A stretch of 64,000 nucleotides of DNA, taken from Gari tellinella (lineage: Eukaryota > Mollusca > Bivalvia > Cardiida > Psammobiidae). The position numbers and the translations under genes are program-made. The stretch covers positions 92,128,198 to 92,192,197 of the forward strand of contig OV277859.1 in assembly GCA_922989275.2 (NCBI GenBank). Reading direction: 5' to 3'. This document shows positions 34,767-45,223 of this stretch, piece after piece. The notes under the pieces were generated by a model. It made no database searches. It was not told the DNA's origin and saw nothing but the letters and a program-made list of their open reading frames with translations. Within the stretch, counting starts at the first letter, position 1. Every line of letters starts with the position of its first letter.

Positions 34767-35003
34767 ATATCTAGATGTCTATGTATATCTTAAACTTTCT
34801 TCTATGAGTGATTGTTTGAAACAGGTTTGATCGTAGGGTGTTCATTTACCGTACCTAAATGTGTCCTTGTGACTTATCTTGAAGTGGTTGGAAGGACCGT
34901 AGTGTAAAATTTAATTAACACCTGACAGCATACTCTGCTAGGACTTTAGAGATTTTTGTGATAGTGTCTAAAATTTATTGTTCCTGTAAGTATTTTACTT
35001 AAT

Positions 35004-35180
35004 TTAACCCTTTACCACATAGCCTGTTTAAGACAAGAGGATGACATCTTAAAGCTGGTTGAAAGTAAAGCAGAACACACCTTTAGGCTAAGCCACCATC
35101 AGCTAGGATATAGTAAATATTTTTCTTATGGCGTGTATTCATGACTGTATAAATTTGAACTATTTGTTTTAGTGGCGGAA
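35004..35180 (+). repeat. Family A MITE, truncated
   Basis: TTAACCCTTTACCACATAGC and half of the stem, then the right block up to TTTTAGTGGCGGAATAA. It stops just before GAGCTCCAGATAAGG, a family B-like left end. Confidence 0.65.
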
Positions 35181-35460
35181 TAAAGAGCTCCAGATAAGGT
35201 GACTAAATTTCAGACAATAAGTTAACATCCTTATTCGGCTAGTAGCTACCCAGTACATTTGTAGAATCATCCCTTTGACATTAGTCTAATGATTCAATAT
35301 AGTCTCAACCACAGGTGCCAGACGCATGCTTTGACCAAATATGCACCTCAAAACACAAATAAAAGGCATAAAACCATAAACACGTCCTTTTCTATGACCA
35401 AACACCATATTCTGACCAAAAGCTCATTTTTAAAAAAAAATTTTTTTTTTATAGTATATA

Positions 35461-36327
35461 CCTTAGAAAGGTGTCCAACTCCCACGGTAAATGTGCTTCG
35501 TGAAACGCACGGATTTTATGCCGAGTCTTGTTGCGCAATCAATTCTCGATCGATTGTGAATACAAAGATACCATGGCATGCAGAAAACCCTATGGTATAC
35601 AATATAATTCCATATAAGATCAATTTCCATCGAAAACAAGCCCATCCGACTCTCAGAAGTCGCAACTTATCCAGGTCAAACAAGTCTCTACCGTCACATA
35701 CACAGTACTTTTTACCGCTGGCGTCTTATCTTTACACCTTTAATCTACGACATGCAATCAGTGTCCTCCATATTTCGATAAATACATTTAAAAGAAGAAA
35801 CTTACCATACATGACACAGCCAAACTACTCTGCATTATCGTAAAAGGGCACCAGTCCATGTTGATGTTTTTCTACCTCCGGGTCACGGAAAGCAGATGGC
35901 CAGTGCGATTTAAATTGAAACACCGGCCGTTGCGCGATAATGTAGAGTAGTTTTGCTTTGACATATATGGTAAGTTAATTCTTTTAAATGCATTTGCCAT
36001 GCATTTTAGATCGAAATAAAGAGGACACGGAGTGCATGTCGTAGATTTAAGGTGTAAAGATAAGACCCCTGCGGTAAAAGTACTGTGTATGTGACGGTAG
36101 AGACTTGTTTGACCTGGATAAGTTGCGACTTCCGAGAGTCGGATGGGCTTGTTTTCGATGGAAATTGATCTTATATGGAATTCTATTGTGTACCATAGGG
36201 TTTTCTGCATGCGATGGTATCTTTGTATTCACAATCGATCGAGAATTGATTGCGCAACAAGACTCGGTATAAAATCCGTGCGTTTCACGAAGCACATTTG
36301 CCGTGGGAGTTGGACACCTTTCTAAGG
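35461..36327. repeat. Large inverted duplication with 94-bp spacer
   Basis: Arms at 35461-35840 and 35935-36327 mirror each other. CCTTAGAAAGGTGTCCAACT faces AGTTGGACACCTTTCTAAGG, with many scattered differences between arms. Long open frames cross both arms in mirrored positions, but the differences between arms mostly change the encoded residues and no motif is visible, so I do not call a gene. A GGTAAGT donor-like site occurs at about 35969. No terminal duplication was found. Confidence 0.8.
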
Positions 36328-36638
36328 TCAGTGTGGTAATACCACGTGACTTTGACGTCATAAAAGCTACTGTGCCAAGACGTGTTTACCTTCGATTCGA
36401 CTTTCAAAAAAGCTGTAAGTATTTTATTTGCCATGCAAATGTGACGAGACCCGGCCAATTCGAGCGAGAAAGTAGTAAGCTTTGATCGTGCCCACCTTTA
36501 TCGCGGATTAAATACGGTGTTTTTGCTAGATCGGTGGAAAACTGGCCGGAGAGAGCGCAAGACGAAGGGCTACTGTGTTCAGCGAAACCAATTTCTCGGT
36601 AAAATTCAAGGTTTGCGTATCTGTTAAGGTACATTGCC
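36328..36638. promoter_or_regulatory. Unique interval with clustered transcription-factor-like sites
   Basis: It lies between two large inverted-repeat structures. CACGTG (36343-36348), TGACGTCA (36353-36360) and ATGCAAAT (about 36433) fall within 100 bp, and GC content is raised. A promoter or enhancer is plausible, but these short motifs can occur by chance and no TATA box or downstream gene is identified. Confidence 0.3.
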
Positions 36639-39600
36639 AGTAAAATGAACAGTTAAATGGAGATATAATCGAATTGTATGCAACTGGTTCTGGAAAATGC
36701 AATAGAAATAGGGAAAAATCAAAGATTTGCGGGAAAGCTACCTCGGGAAGAGAAATCGAGCAAGGCTACTTTGGGAAGCGGATTCGAGGGGCAAATTGAC
36801 GATCGTTTTATGCCTATTAAAATATTGTTTTTTTGTCTCCTGAATTATTATTCAAATACTTAAGTACCTACCAAAAGATCTTGGACAAACACATTTTGCT
36901 TGATACACACTTGTATATATTGTACCGCAATGCCTATGTGAACAATCTGGATTGGCACAAGATGCGGGGTCTGATCCTAGATCCAAACTGTTTTAAACTC
37001 GTATTGCCTGACTGGTTACATGGCGCATATTGAATTATCGAATGTGATATATTGGACGATTTACCACAGTAGAACATCGATTATTTCGGTTTTACCATGA
37101 ACTAGTTGATGTCACCGATCTTGACAAATTGGTGGACATAGTTCAAGAAATGCCCCAATACGTCATTTACCATTATATTTTATAACGTAACATAACAACC
37201 GTGGTATATCTTATTATATACCACGGTCAGATTGCTCTGTTGTTATGGTGACGAAATAACGTGTCAAGATAGAATTGATGATATTGTCAATTTTCCCTTT
37301 GCTCATGAAAAGTAAAAATATCTTAATTTCTACATATAACTTCATGTGTGAAATGGTTGCTTATTGAGGGACAACTATGTAATCCCTGATTAGGACCACA
37401 CGCGTAATGCGTTGTGTTTGATCAGTGTTTTAGATATTGTCTCTCATTAGCATCATAAACGTATTTTCCATTATTCCAGTCAGAACCCCCGCTCCTTTCT
37501 ATAAGTTTTTCCTTTCCGTACTCTTTCTTTTTTCGTAAATCTCTAGCATGTATGACATTCAAAGAGGTTTTCTGTAGTTGCTCTTTGAGTACTTTTGTAA
37601 TACTGTGTCGGTCTTATTCACGTAATTCTGATATGTTTACTGTGAACTTGTTCAATTATTTCACAAATCGGTTGCTTGACTTTGTTTAGTTGGTCTCTCC
37701 TATCTTGTAGTGTCGGTCCTGTCTCAAAGCCAAGCATGTCTACGTCTCCTGATGACTCGGTGAGGTCACGTTTAAGCTTTTTACCGTCAAATGTCACACA
37801 GTAGGAAATTTCTGATTGGGTTGTTGCAATCTGTTCCATCAGGCCTGTTAGAATACGTGGTCTCGTGGCTGACGTTGTCAAATAACCTGAACTAAACGGT
37901 GTGAAGGAACTTAAGATTTGTTTTCCGGGAACTGCAAAGTTTACCGTTGACTGTGATGGCGGGTATAGTCCTTTCTCTGTCGTCTCTAAAACAACAGCGT
38001 TGCTGCTTTTCGGTCCCGACATGAAACATAGAAACTGCCCGCCGAACAGCCTATATCCTAATTTCCAAAATTTCTTCGTGTTTCAGAATATCTCATTTCT
38101 GTTGCATTGTCACATCCAAACCACTTTACCACTTCTAACCATAGTTGGAGTGAAATGATCTGTAGTGGAAATTTGTCTTCATTTGTCAATTGAAAGAATC
38201 GAAGCATGTTCTTTGCATGGCCCTCTTTTGACAGATTTTCCATGACCGATGGAACTAAGTCAATCATTTGATCAATGTCCTGTTGTAATTCGTCACCTTC
38301 CGTGATGGGAACATCACCAAGCAAGTCATTGATCACATCACAGCTGTCACTGGCATCATTGTTGAGACTTTTGATATTTTCTTTGTTCTGGTCTTGTCCG
38401 GATGAAAAAATGGCTCAACGAAATTTCTTGGATGATGGCGATTTGGAAGGAGTTGATAAATGACTTTTGGTCATGGCAGTTTTCATTCTTATAAGGGGGC
38501 TCTTGAATCTTGGAGTTTGTGGCTTGCCTGGTGATTTTCCGGTTGTATCATTATCGCAGATGTTCAAGTAATTTACTTTGCATCTGTTGAAGGCTATAAA
38601 TGACGCCTGAAATGTGGACCGTTTCTGTTTTCTCCGGCTTTTCTCTGTCTTCAGTGTCTTTCGGCTGATTGTTAGAGCTCTCATTGTTCTGAAAATAAAA
38701 CAAACATGCATTAAGTTTTTATAATGTTTTTAATATCTTACATCATCTGGGAAAAGATGGCACACTGCGGAACACACAGTGTCATCCTAGGTAAGCTATA
38801 TTCGCACGTTTATGATGGTATTTATGTTGAACACTGCACAGGGATATGTAGATGCTAATGAGAGACAATATCTAAAGCTATGATCAAACGCAGCGCATTA
38901 CGCGCGTGGTCCTAATCAGGGATTACATAGTTGTCCCTCAATAAGCCACCATTTCACACATGAAGTTATAAGTAGAAATTAAGATATTTTTACTTTTCAT
39001 GAGAAATGGGAAATTGACAATATTATCAATTCTATCTTGACACGTTATTTCGTCACCATAACAACAGAGCAATCTGACCGTGGTATATAATAAGATATAC
39101 CACGGTTGTTATGTTACGTTATAAAATATAATGGTAAATGACGTATTGGGGCATTTCTTGAACTATGCCCATCAATTTGTCAAGATCGGTGCATATTAAC
39201 TAGTTCATGGTAAAACCGAAATAATCGATGTTCTACTGTGGTAAATCGTCCAATATATCACATTCGATAATTCAATATGCGTCATGTAACCAGTCAGGCT
39301 ATACGAGTTTAAAACAGTTTGGATCTAGGATCAGACCCCGCATCTTGCGCCAATCCAGATTGTTCACATAGGCATTGCGGTACAATATATACAAGTGTGT
39401 ATCAAGCAAAATGTGTTTGTCCAAGATCTTTTGGTAGGTACTTAAGTATTTGAATAATAATTTAGGAGACAAAAAAACAATATTTTAATAGGCATAAAAC
39501 GATCATCAATTTGCCCCTCGAATCCGCTTCCCAAAGTAGCCTTGCTCGATTTCTCTTCCCGAGGTAGCTTTCCCGCAAATCTTGGATTTTTCCCTATTTT

Positions 39601-39666
39601 TATTGCCTTTTCCAGAACCAGTTGCATACAATTCGATTATATCTCCATTTAACTGCTCATTTTACT
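36639..39666. mobile_element. Foldback transposon with two 816-bp arms
   Basis: The left arm 36639-37454 and right arm 38851-39666 are inverted copies of equal length with few visible mismatches. Outer ends read AGTAAAATGAACAGTTAAAT and the inverse ATTTAACTGCTCATTTTACT. Each arm contains its own small palindrome, ACCGTGGTATATCTTATTATA type (37200-37228 and its mirror). The 1,396-bp centre holds a broken minus-strand gene. No target duplication is obvious at the outer ends. Frames found in both arms in mirrored positions are by-products. Confidence 0.85.
37618..38692 (-). pseudogene. Broken gene inside foldback element, transposase-like by inference
   Basis: The minus strand carries one long reading with two breaks. 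The exon seems to start after a GTTTGTTTTATTTTCAG acceptor (38693), with an early basic part (KTEKSRRKQKRS). A TGA interrupts at 38415-38417. The same frame resumes with an acidic region and LQLWLEVVKWFGCDNATEMR. A 1-bp frameshift near 38070-38080 then moves to the frame with KKFWKLGYRLFGGQ, VNFAVPGKQILSSF and ISYCVTFDGKKLKRD, ending at TGA 37618-37620. The YCVTFDGKKL strand could be the first acidic strand of an RNase H-like nuclease fold, and the position inside long inverted repeats supports a transposase origin; both points are inference. The gene lacks its C-terminal half. I cannot name the family. Confidence 0.55.
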
Positions 39667-39881
39667 TTAATTTATAAAACATAAAGATAGGAAGCTGTCC
39701 TACAATTACACCGCAGACTCCAAGCCAGTTGGTTTCAAAGAGATCAGGGGCAATCCCTATCATCAAGATCCACCGAACAGGCACGGGCAAACGGTACAAG
39801 TCCAGAACTCCTATTTAGACCCACAATATCTACAGCAAGAACATAGCCTGGAGGTAGCAGTCATCCATTTCCTAATGTGTT

Positions 39882-40304
39882 CTAATAATAAATATTAAAG
39901 AAGTGTGTTTTCAGACGTTTTTTGAAGACTGCAACTGAGCTCGCATCTCTGATGTCTGATGGCAGAGAGTTCCAGAGCTTGTGGGCTGCATGCATGAAAC
40001 TTCTATCTCCAAACTTCACCAAACGACTTCTCGGTACAACCAGCGATACTGATTTACTTGCAGACAGCAACTCTCTTCGAGGTTTATACACTTCAAGCAT
40101 ACTGACAATGTACCTTGGAGAATCATTGCACATGGCTTTGTATGTGAGTGTCAGAATTTTGAATTCAATTCTGTGTTGAACTGGAAGCCAGTGAAGCTCC
40201 TTCAAGACTGGAGTGATGTGATTGTACCAGGGAGTCCTGGTAATGATGCGGGCTGCTGTATTTTGCACACGCTGTAGTTTTCGTAGTGAGTTTTGGGGAA
40301 TCAC
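39882..40304 (-). pseudogene. LINE reverse transcriptase C-terminal fragment (CR1/L2-like)
   Basis: The frame encodes 140 residues of the region after the reverse transcriptase catalytic core of non-LTR retrotransposons. Landmarks in order are LQRVQNTAARIITRT, VLKELHWLPVQHRIEFK, SPRYIVSMLEVYKPRRELLS, VVPRSRLVKFGDRSFMHAA and HKLWNSLPSDIRDASS, then a basic end. This order is characteristic of CR1/L2/jockey-group ORF2 C-termini. The catalytic palm is absent, as expected of a 5'-truncated insertion. The upstream limit coincides with an AAGGTC repeat (about 40305-40330). The frame itself is intact to its stop, suggesting a fairly young copy. The stretch 39667-39881 may be its 3' UTR. Confidence 0.85.
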
Positions 40305-40850
40305 TTTGATTTTGACCTTGACCTTGACCTAATTTGAACTTAGAATATTTTAAATGGGCTCTTTATTGGTTAACTAGATTTTACCGTTTCTTCTAGCATC
40401 AACACTGTTTACTACAATGCTTTGATACTTATACAGTTATTGCCTTGGACCATTACCAACTCACCAATAATACCCAAGCTCAGTTTGACCTTGACCTAAT
40501 TTCAGCTTAGAAAAGATTCAGAATATATTGTCAAGGATGCCACCGGGGGCATAAGTGTTTATTGAATGCGCAGTATTGTTTTTCTGTCGAAAATTCATCA
40601 TACCTTTTGTGATTGATCTATTGATTGAAAATAGAAAACACTCAATTATCGATGAAATTGCTTTAATCAGCAAACAATTATGGTAGTAACTAATACCTAT
40701 TTTATTTTGATATGTTTACCTAGCTAAGCCTGATTATTAAACCATGTTTATCACTTATATTGTGTACATGTGAACTGTATCAACCTTTTGTTTCGTACTT
40801 TGTATGGCAGAGTGAATAAACTTCCGTTCTGTTCTGTTCTGTAACTGCTT
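40305..40850 (+). repeat. Repeat remnant with GACCTTGACCT boxes and retroposon-like tail
   Basis: TGACCTTGACCTTGACCTAA (about 40312) and again TTTGACCTTGACCTAATTTC (about 40488), then GGATGCCACCGGGGGCATAA. At 40810-40845, GAATAAACTTCC followed by GTTCTGTTCTGTTCTG resembles a LINE/SINE 3' tail. Confidence 0.45.
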
Positions 40851-40944
40851 TCAAGTAAAACTTCAATTTTCTACATGTTTTTCTGTATGTATCCACCTAT
40901 AAGTATAATCCAATATTGTGACACTGCCCTTTTAACCCATTACT

Positions 40945-41110
40945 TCACAATTTCAATTTCAATTTTCTTTATTACACTCAGTTCATGATTTTACATGAAA
41001 ACATGAGGAACAAATATGACTTTTGCACCTCTAATCACTTTCACACTATGAAAAGTAGTCCCCACTAAGGACATCCAGAACATAAAACACATACAGAAGC
41101 TATTTACACT
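40945..41110 (-). repeat. LINE/SINE 3' end remnant
   Basis: On the minus strand the sequence runs GTGTAATAAAGAAAATTG and ends in a short AAATTG repeat, a typical tail of CR1/L2-type elements. The body is short and non-coding. Confidence 0.45.
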
Positions 41111-41129
41111 GGTATAATTAAGAAATAAT

Positions 41130-41290
41130 AAATTCATACCAGTGTTTTATCGTGCAATCGAACACTGGTAGGAGTTGAGATGCGTAGTAATTTAATCACG
41201 AGGCCTTTAGGCCGAGTGGTTTAATTACAAGCATGATCAACGACTACCCGTGTTCGATTGTTAGATAAAACACTGGTATCAATTTATTAT
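41130..41290. repeat. Imperfect inverted repeat around CACTGGTA
   Basis: ATACCAGTGTTTTATCGTGC and TCGATTGTTAGATAAAACACTGGTAT-type sequence face each other, enclosing CGAGGCCTTTAGGCCGAG. This is probably a small foldback element; 41300-41470 shows nothing further. Confidence 0.55.
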
Positions 41291-41494
41291 TTCGATTCTA
41301 ACACATAATTTAACCTTAGTTTGCGCCGAAGCAACGGCGCTACATTTCTTGGCGTATGCATTTTTGAAGCCAAATGACGTCACGTTAGAACATTTAGCGC
41401 GTGAGTGTTCTACTGAAAATTCGTACACTGAGACGGTCCTTCTTTGCTTATATAGGGGTGTGGGCGAGGTGTGTTAGAATTTCAGATGGTAGGT

Positions 41495-41552
41495 TAAAGC
41501 TGCTGAGGTTGAAATAAAACAGAATGCTCCTTTCTAGGAGTAACTTTCTGCT
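41495..41552. repeat. Short family E-type hairpin
   Basis: AAATAAAACAGAATGCTCC, TTTCT, GGAGTAACTTTCTGC; imperfect. Confidence 0.45.
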
Positions 41553-42061
41553 TTAACCAATTACCCAATAAATACACTTTTTTACGCCTTTAATTTATTC
41601 ATCCACTAAAGAAAATAATTCCAATTTATACAGTAATGAATATGTTTGATAAGAAATATTTTCTATATTCTAACAGATGGTAGCTTAAAGCAGGCTAAAA
41701 AGTAAAGCAGAATGGGCTTTAAGATGGCATCTCTCTCTAAAACTAACCGGCTGACACAGTCAAGGGGTAAAGCACCAACTTATGACGTCAGGGGTTGAGA
41801 GTTTGATCCCCTGCCGGACCAAGTCCTTCGGATGAGACTTTATAAACCGAGGTCCGATGTATGAGTGCTTTACACTTGGCATCTAAAAGAACCAGAGAAC
41901 TCTTTCGATAATAAGAGTAGGGCATTGTGTCTGGGTTCTCTTTATCCGCTCCCCTCTCTCTTGGGCATCCAATTAGCCCTTAGATGGCAGAAGCAGACAT
42001 TAACAAACAAAACAAAACAAACTCTCTAAAACTAGAAACAGGCTATGGGGTAATGGGTTAA
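41553..42061 (-). repeat. Family A MITE split by a SINE
   Basis: Left end TTAACCAATTACCCAATAAA and the block up to the hairpin arm AAAGCAGAATGGGCTTTAAG. After the SINE the copy resumes with CTAGAAACAGGCTATGGGG and TAATGGGTTAA. Removing the SINE and one 13-bp repeat restores a normal family layout, apart from a reduced hairpin arm. Confidence 0.85.
41746..42021 (+). mobile_element. tRNA-headed SINE with perfect 13-bp target duplication
   Basis: CTCTCTAAAACTA occurs at 41733-41745 and 42022-42034. The body starts ACCGGCTGACACAGTC, has a B-box-like GAGAGTTTGATCCCC about 55 bases in, and a central block CCTTCGGATGAGACTTTATA with AACCGAGGTCC. It ends in AACAAACAAAACAAAACAAA. The central block looks like a conserved SINE core domain such as that of MetaSINEs (from memory, unverified). 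A SINE is transcribed by RNA polymerase III and copied by a partner LINE. Confidence 0.85.
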
Positions 42062-42200
42062 AGCTGCAGAGTTTGAAGTAAAACGGAATGCTCCTTTTGA
42101 GAAGTTATGTTCTGCTTTAAGAGTTCAGCCTGTTTTAAGAGTTCCCCTCTCTTCAAAACTAGAAATAGGCTATAAAAATTATACTACATGTATGGTGTTA
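42062..42200. repeat. Family A-derived partial copy
   Basis: GAAGTAAAACGGAATGCTCC, TTCTGCTTTAAGAGTTCAGC and ACTAGAAATAGGCTAT recall family A blocks but the stem is broken. Confidence 0.5.
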
Positions 42201-42471
42201 TAACGGTTAAAGTTGTCTATTCAAGACATAGTTATATTTTAAGTCACAACATAGGATACTGAGCCTGTGCAGACTTATAAGCATTTTAGTATTTCAAATA
42301 CTTTCATTATCTGTATCTCAATAATTATTTCATACCTTTTATTGCTAAACTTTGCTTGATGAATCTAATTTTATTTCTACATACTTTAATACATAAAAAA
42401 ATGTACTCTTCAAATTGGATACCACAGAAGGGTGTGGAAAATGTTTCATGTAGTGCTGACACAGTGACACA

Positions 42472-42716
42472 TTCAACCTTAAAGACAATAACAAACATTG
42501 ACAAACAGTGTACCAGTAAAGAGTACACTTGCCATATGCAAACAGTGTAGACCCTCATCAGAGGACTCCTGCAGGATTCCTCTGATGAGGGTCTACATTG
42601 TTTGTTATTGTGCATTCTATTGTGAAAATCAACCCAAAATACATAGTCAAAAATTAGATCAACATAATTGGAAATAGGAATTTTTCCAAAAATTAATTCA
42701 GGGGTGAACAAGTTAA
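42472..42716. repeat. Family D MITE, long version
   Basis: The AGAGTACACTTGCCATATGC box precedes the hairpin AACAGTGTAGACCCTCATCA, GAGGACTCCTGCAGGATTCC, then the complement. The right end is ATTCAGGGGTGAACAAGTTAA. Frames of 142 and 64 codons crossing it on opposite strands are by-products. Confidence 0.72.
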
Positions 42717-42770
42717 GACTCATGTATAGGATAGTAAATGATTTCTGTTTCACGGTTAAGTATAATCCCT

Positions 42771-42915
42771 TTAACTCTGTGCATGCTAACTTCTAAACCA
42801 TGACCACTTCTTCAGACAGTTTAGATCCATGTGAGAAGTCAATTAACCTGGTGTCTCATCATGATTCAAAACTGTTTGATACTCTGGCTCTATAAAATAA
42901 TTAAATCTAGACAGT
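42771..42915. repeat. Family C MITE, diverged
   Basis: TTAACTCTGTGCATGCTAAC start, ACAGTTTAGATCCATGTGAG arm and AAACTGTTTGATACTCTGGC. The stem centre is poor. Confidence 0.6.
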
Positions 42916-42922
42916 TTTAGCT

Positions 42923-43174
42923 TTAACCCATTACCTGATAGCCTATTTCTCGTATTGAAGATAGGTGACTACTTAAAGCAGGTTGAAAGTAAAGCAGAAT
43001 GCGCCTTAGGGCGCATTCTGCTTAACTTTCAGCCTGCTTTAAGCTATAATGTGCTAGAATATGGAAAATATTATCTATAATATATATTTATGACTGATTA
43101 AATTGGAACTATTTTCTTCAGCGGAGTAATAAATCATATTCGCTAAAAGGCGCTTCTATGGGGGAAAGGGTTAA
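42923..43174 (+). repeat. Family A MITE, subfamily A2
   Basis: TTAACCCATTACCTGATAGC to TATGGGGGAAAGGGTTAA. Centre GCGCCTTAGGGCGC. The CGCTAAAAGGCG mark is present. Confidence 0.87.
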
Positions 43175-43231
43175 AACAGTAGCAGATAACAATTATTGCA
43201 GACAAAACAATTACTTGCCTTTTAAAGAGAG

Positions 43232-43442
43232 TTAACTCTTAACATGCTAGCTATGAAAACATCAGCAATTTCAACAGTTTGGATCCTGATGAGATGCCGC
43301 GTTACGCGGCATCTCATTAGGATTCAAACTGTTTGGCACTTTGACCAAGTTTTGAAAAGAAAATTGAAAATTCTATCTTTAGAACAGTAGCAGACTACAA
43401 TTGTTGCAGACGAAAAAAATTACTCTCCATTCAAAGAGTTAA
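43232..43442. repeat. Family C MITE, full copy
   Basis: TTAACTCTTAACATGCTAGC at the left and TCCATTCAAAGAGTTAA at the right. Hairpin is CAGTTTGGATCCTGATGAGA, TGCCGCGTTACGCGGCA, then complement. Right blocks are GACCAAGTTTTGAAAAG and AACAGTAGCAGACTAC. Confidence 0.85.
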
Positions 43443-43467
43443 TCATGAGGACAGCCACAGGTCAAGG

Positions 43468-43555
43468 CACCATAATCATGTTCCAATTCTACATAACACA
43501 TGTATATACTATATACATGATTGTGTTATGTAGAATTGGATCATAATTATGGCAC
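43468..43555. repeat. Family H palindrome
   Basis: CATAATCATGTTCCAATTCT, ACATAACACATGTATA, then the complement ending GAATTGGATCATAATTATGG. Only one copy was seen. Confidence 0.7.
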
Positions 43556-43667
43556 CATAATACTATTACATGTATTTGTTTGAGGGATTTTATTTGCCAG
43601 TATTATGACTGTGTGCATTGTATAATTAATGCAGGAAACAATGCTGTCAGAACAAGTGCAATTTAGT

Positions 43668-43935
43668 GCATTACACCATAGCATATTTCCAGTTTTGAAA
43701 ATTTGAAGACAGGTGACTTCTTAAAGCAGATTGAAAGTAAAGCAGAATGTGACTTAAGGCACATTTTGCTTTATTTACTTTCAGCCTGCTTTAAGCTAAT
43801 ATGTGGTAGTATATATATAGAACATATTTCTTATAATGCATATTTTTGACTGTATAAATTGGAGCTTACGATATATATTTTTTCTTCAGGAGAGGAATAT
43901 AGTAAATGAGTAAAGAGGAAACTTATTAGGTTAAT
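43668..43935 (+). repeat. Family A MITE, right end decayed
   Basis: GCATTACACCATAGCATATT, stem centre GTGACTTAAGGCAC; right blocks are insertion-rich. Confidence 0.7.
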
Positions 43936-44049
43936 CATTTCATTGAACCCAAAACTCTTAAAAAAATATTTCCTTAGCTCTTTGAAAGCCAAGTAAAGTT
44001 TTCATTTGCAACAGCTGTTATAAAATTAAAACTTTATATTTCAAAATTG

Positions 44050-44120
44050 GACCATTATAGTTAAACAGTTTGAATCCTGATGAGAAGCTGATTTAGGTGG
44101 TATTTTATCTGGATCTAAAC
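44050..44120. repeat. Degenerate family C hairpin
   Basis: AACAGTTTGAATCCTGATGA and ATCTGGATCTAAACTATTT; centre lost. Confidence 0.5.
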
Positions 44121-44278
44121 TATTTACTTAAGTAATCACAGTATCGGAAAAGAATGGAGAGTCGATAAATCTAAAGCTGGATTTTTTCATGTTAGTTTAG
44201 CTACCATTTTTGAAAATTCAGTAAAATATCACTATTACATTCCTCTCAAAAAAAGCCTTTTTTGCAACAGGTTGCTGT

Positions 44279-44532
44279 TTAACCCATTACACCATAGCCT
44301 GTTTCTAGTATTTACGTTAGGTGACCACTTAAAACAGGTTGAAAGTAAAGCAGAATGCGCCGTAAGGCGCATTCTGCTTTACTTTCAGCCTGCTTTAAGC
44401 TACCATCTGCTAGATAATAGCAAATATTTCTTATGATACATAAATCCTTGACTGTTTAAATTGTAACTTTTTTCTTCAGTGAGGGAATAGATAAATGGTG
44501 TAAAAAGATGTATTTATGGAGTAATGGGTTAA
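44279..44532 (+). repeat. Family A MITE, full copy
   Basis: TTAACCCATTACACCATAGC to TATGGAGTAATGGGTTAA. Centre is GCGCCGTAAGGCGC. Confidence 0.87.
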
Positions 44533-44697
44533 GGCGCATTTTGCTTTAATATTCAGTATGCTTTAAGCTACCATCTGCTAGAATATACCAAAATATCTTA
44601 TAAAACATAATATTCATGACTGTATCAATTGAAACTATTTTCTTCAGTGGAAGAATGATTTAAAGGCATAAAAATGTGTATCTATCATATAATGTAA
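44533..44697 (+). repeat. Right half of an older family A copy
   Basis: Directly after the preceding copy's TTAA comes GGCGCATTTTGCTTTAATAT, the right half of the family hairpin from its centre onward, then the normal right-hand blocks. This is what insertion of 44279-44532 into the centre of an older copy would leave. The matching left half is not visible on the other side. Confidence 0.65.
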
Positions 44698-45074
44698 ACC
44701 AGGAAGAGAGTAAGTCGAATGCTTCTGGTGAGGCTATCTACTTTACTTTCATCCTGCTTTGAGCTCCCACCAATCTTTAAAACTATCAAATTCAATATCT
44801 CTTTACTTAAGTCATGGTAATGCAGGAACATATTACTGTAATAAGCTTATATTTGATCAGCTTACTATATTTCTAAACAACTGATTGACTGCAAAAGGAC
44901 TTGATTTTGACACAACCCCTCTTGTTGATTTATAAAGAAAAAAAAAAAAAAATTGCGAGGAGACTTAAAGAGTTTTAGACATTCCCTTTATACCATTTAC
45001 TATGAAATTTGTTGATATAACATCTTACAATCTGGAAGCCTTCCAAACATTACTCTTTATCATTTTATCTTCAG

Positions 45075-45223
45075 GTGGGGACCAATAATGAGCAGCCATT
45101 TAATGGAAGACATGTTACAAGGGAGATAACTCACACATAACTTCCAGCATGGCTCAGAAGTACATTATGGCCCTTGACTATGTGGACCTGCATGCCAAGA
45201 GTGTCCTGCAGAAACAAGCCAAG
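45075..45223 (+). CDS. First coding exon of an unrecognised plus-strand gene (CDS 45149-45223)
   Basis: The exon follows a TTTATCTTCAG acceptor and has about 74 bases of 5' UTR. ATG is at 45149 in a good context (CCAGCATGGC). It encodes 25 residues including DYVDLHAKSVLQKQAK and ends exactly before GTAAGC. There is no signal peptide. The exon ends in phase 0 and the next candidate exon at 46594 is also phase 0. The acceptor implies a further upstream 5' non-coding exon that I cannot locate. Codon use and splice signals differ clearly from the surrounding repeat-rich intron-like DNA. I do not recognise the protein family. Confidence 0.72.

Noticed and set aside
35289..35843. Open frame of 184 codons, with mirrored frames at 35872-36361
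   Set aside because: It lies in an inverted duplication. Differences between the two arms mostly alter residues, composition is not protein-like, and no domain or splice pattern is visible.
42325..42753. Open frame of 142 codons on the minus strand
   Set aside because: It runs through a family D hairpin, which produces mirrored open frames on both strands. No motif is present.
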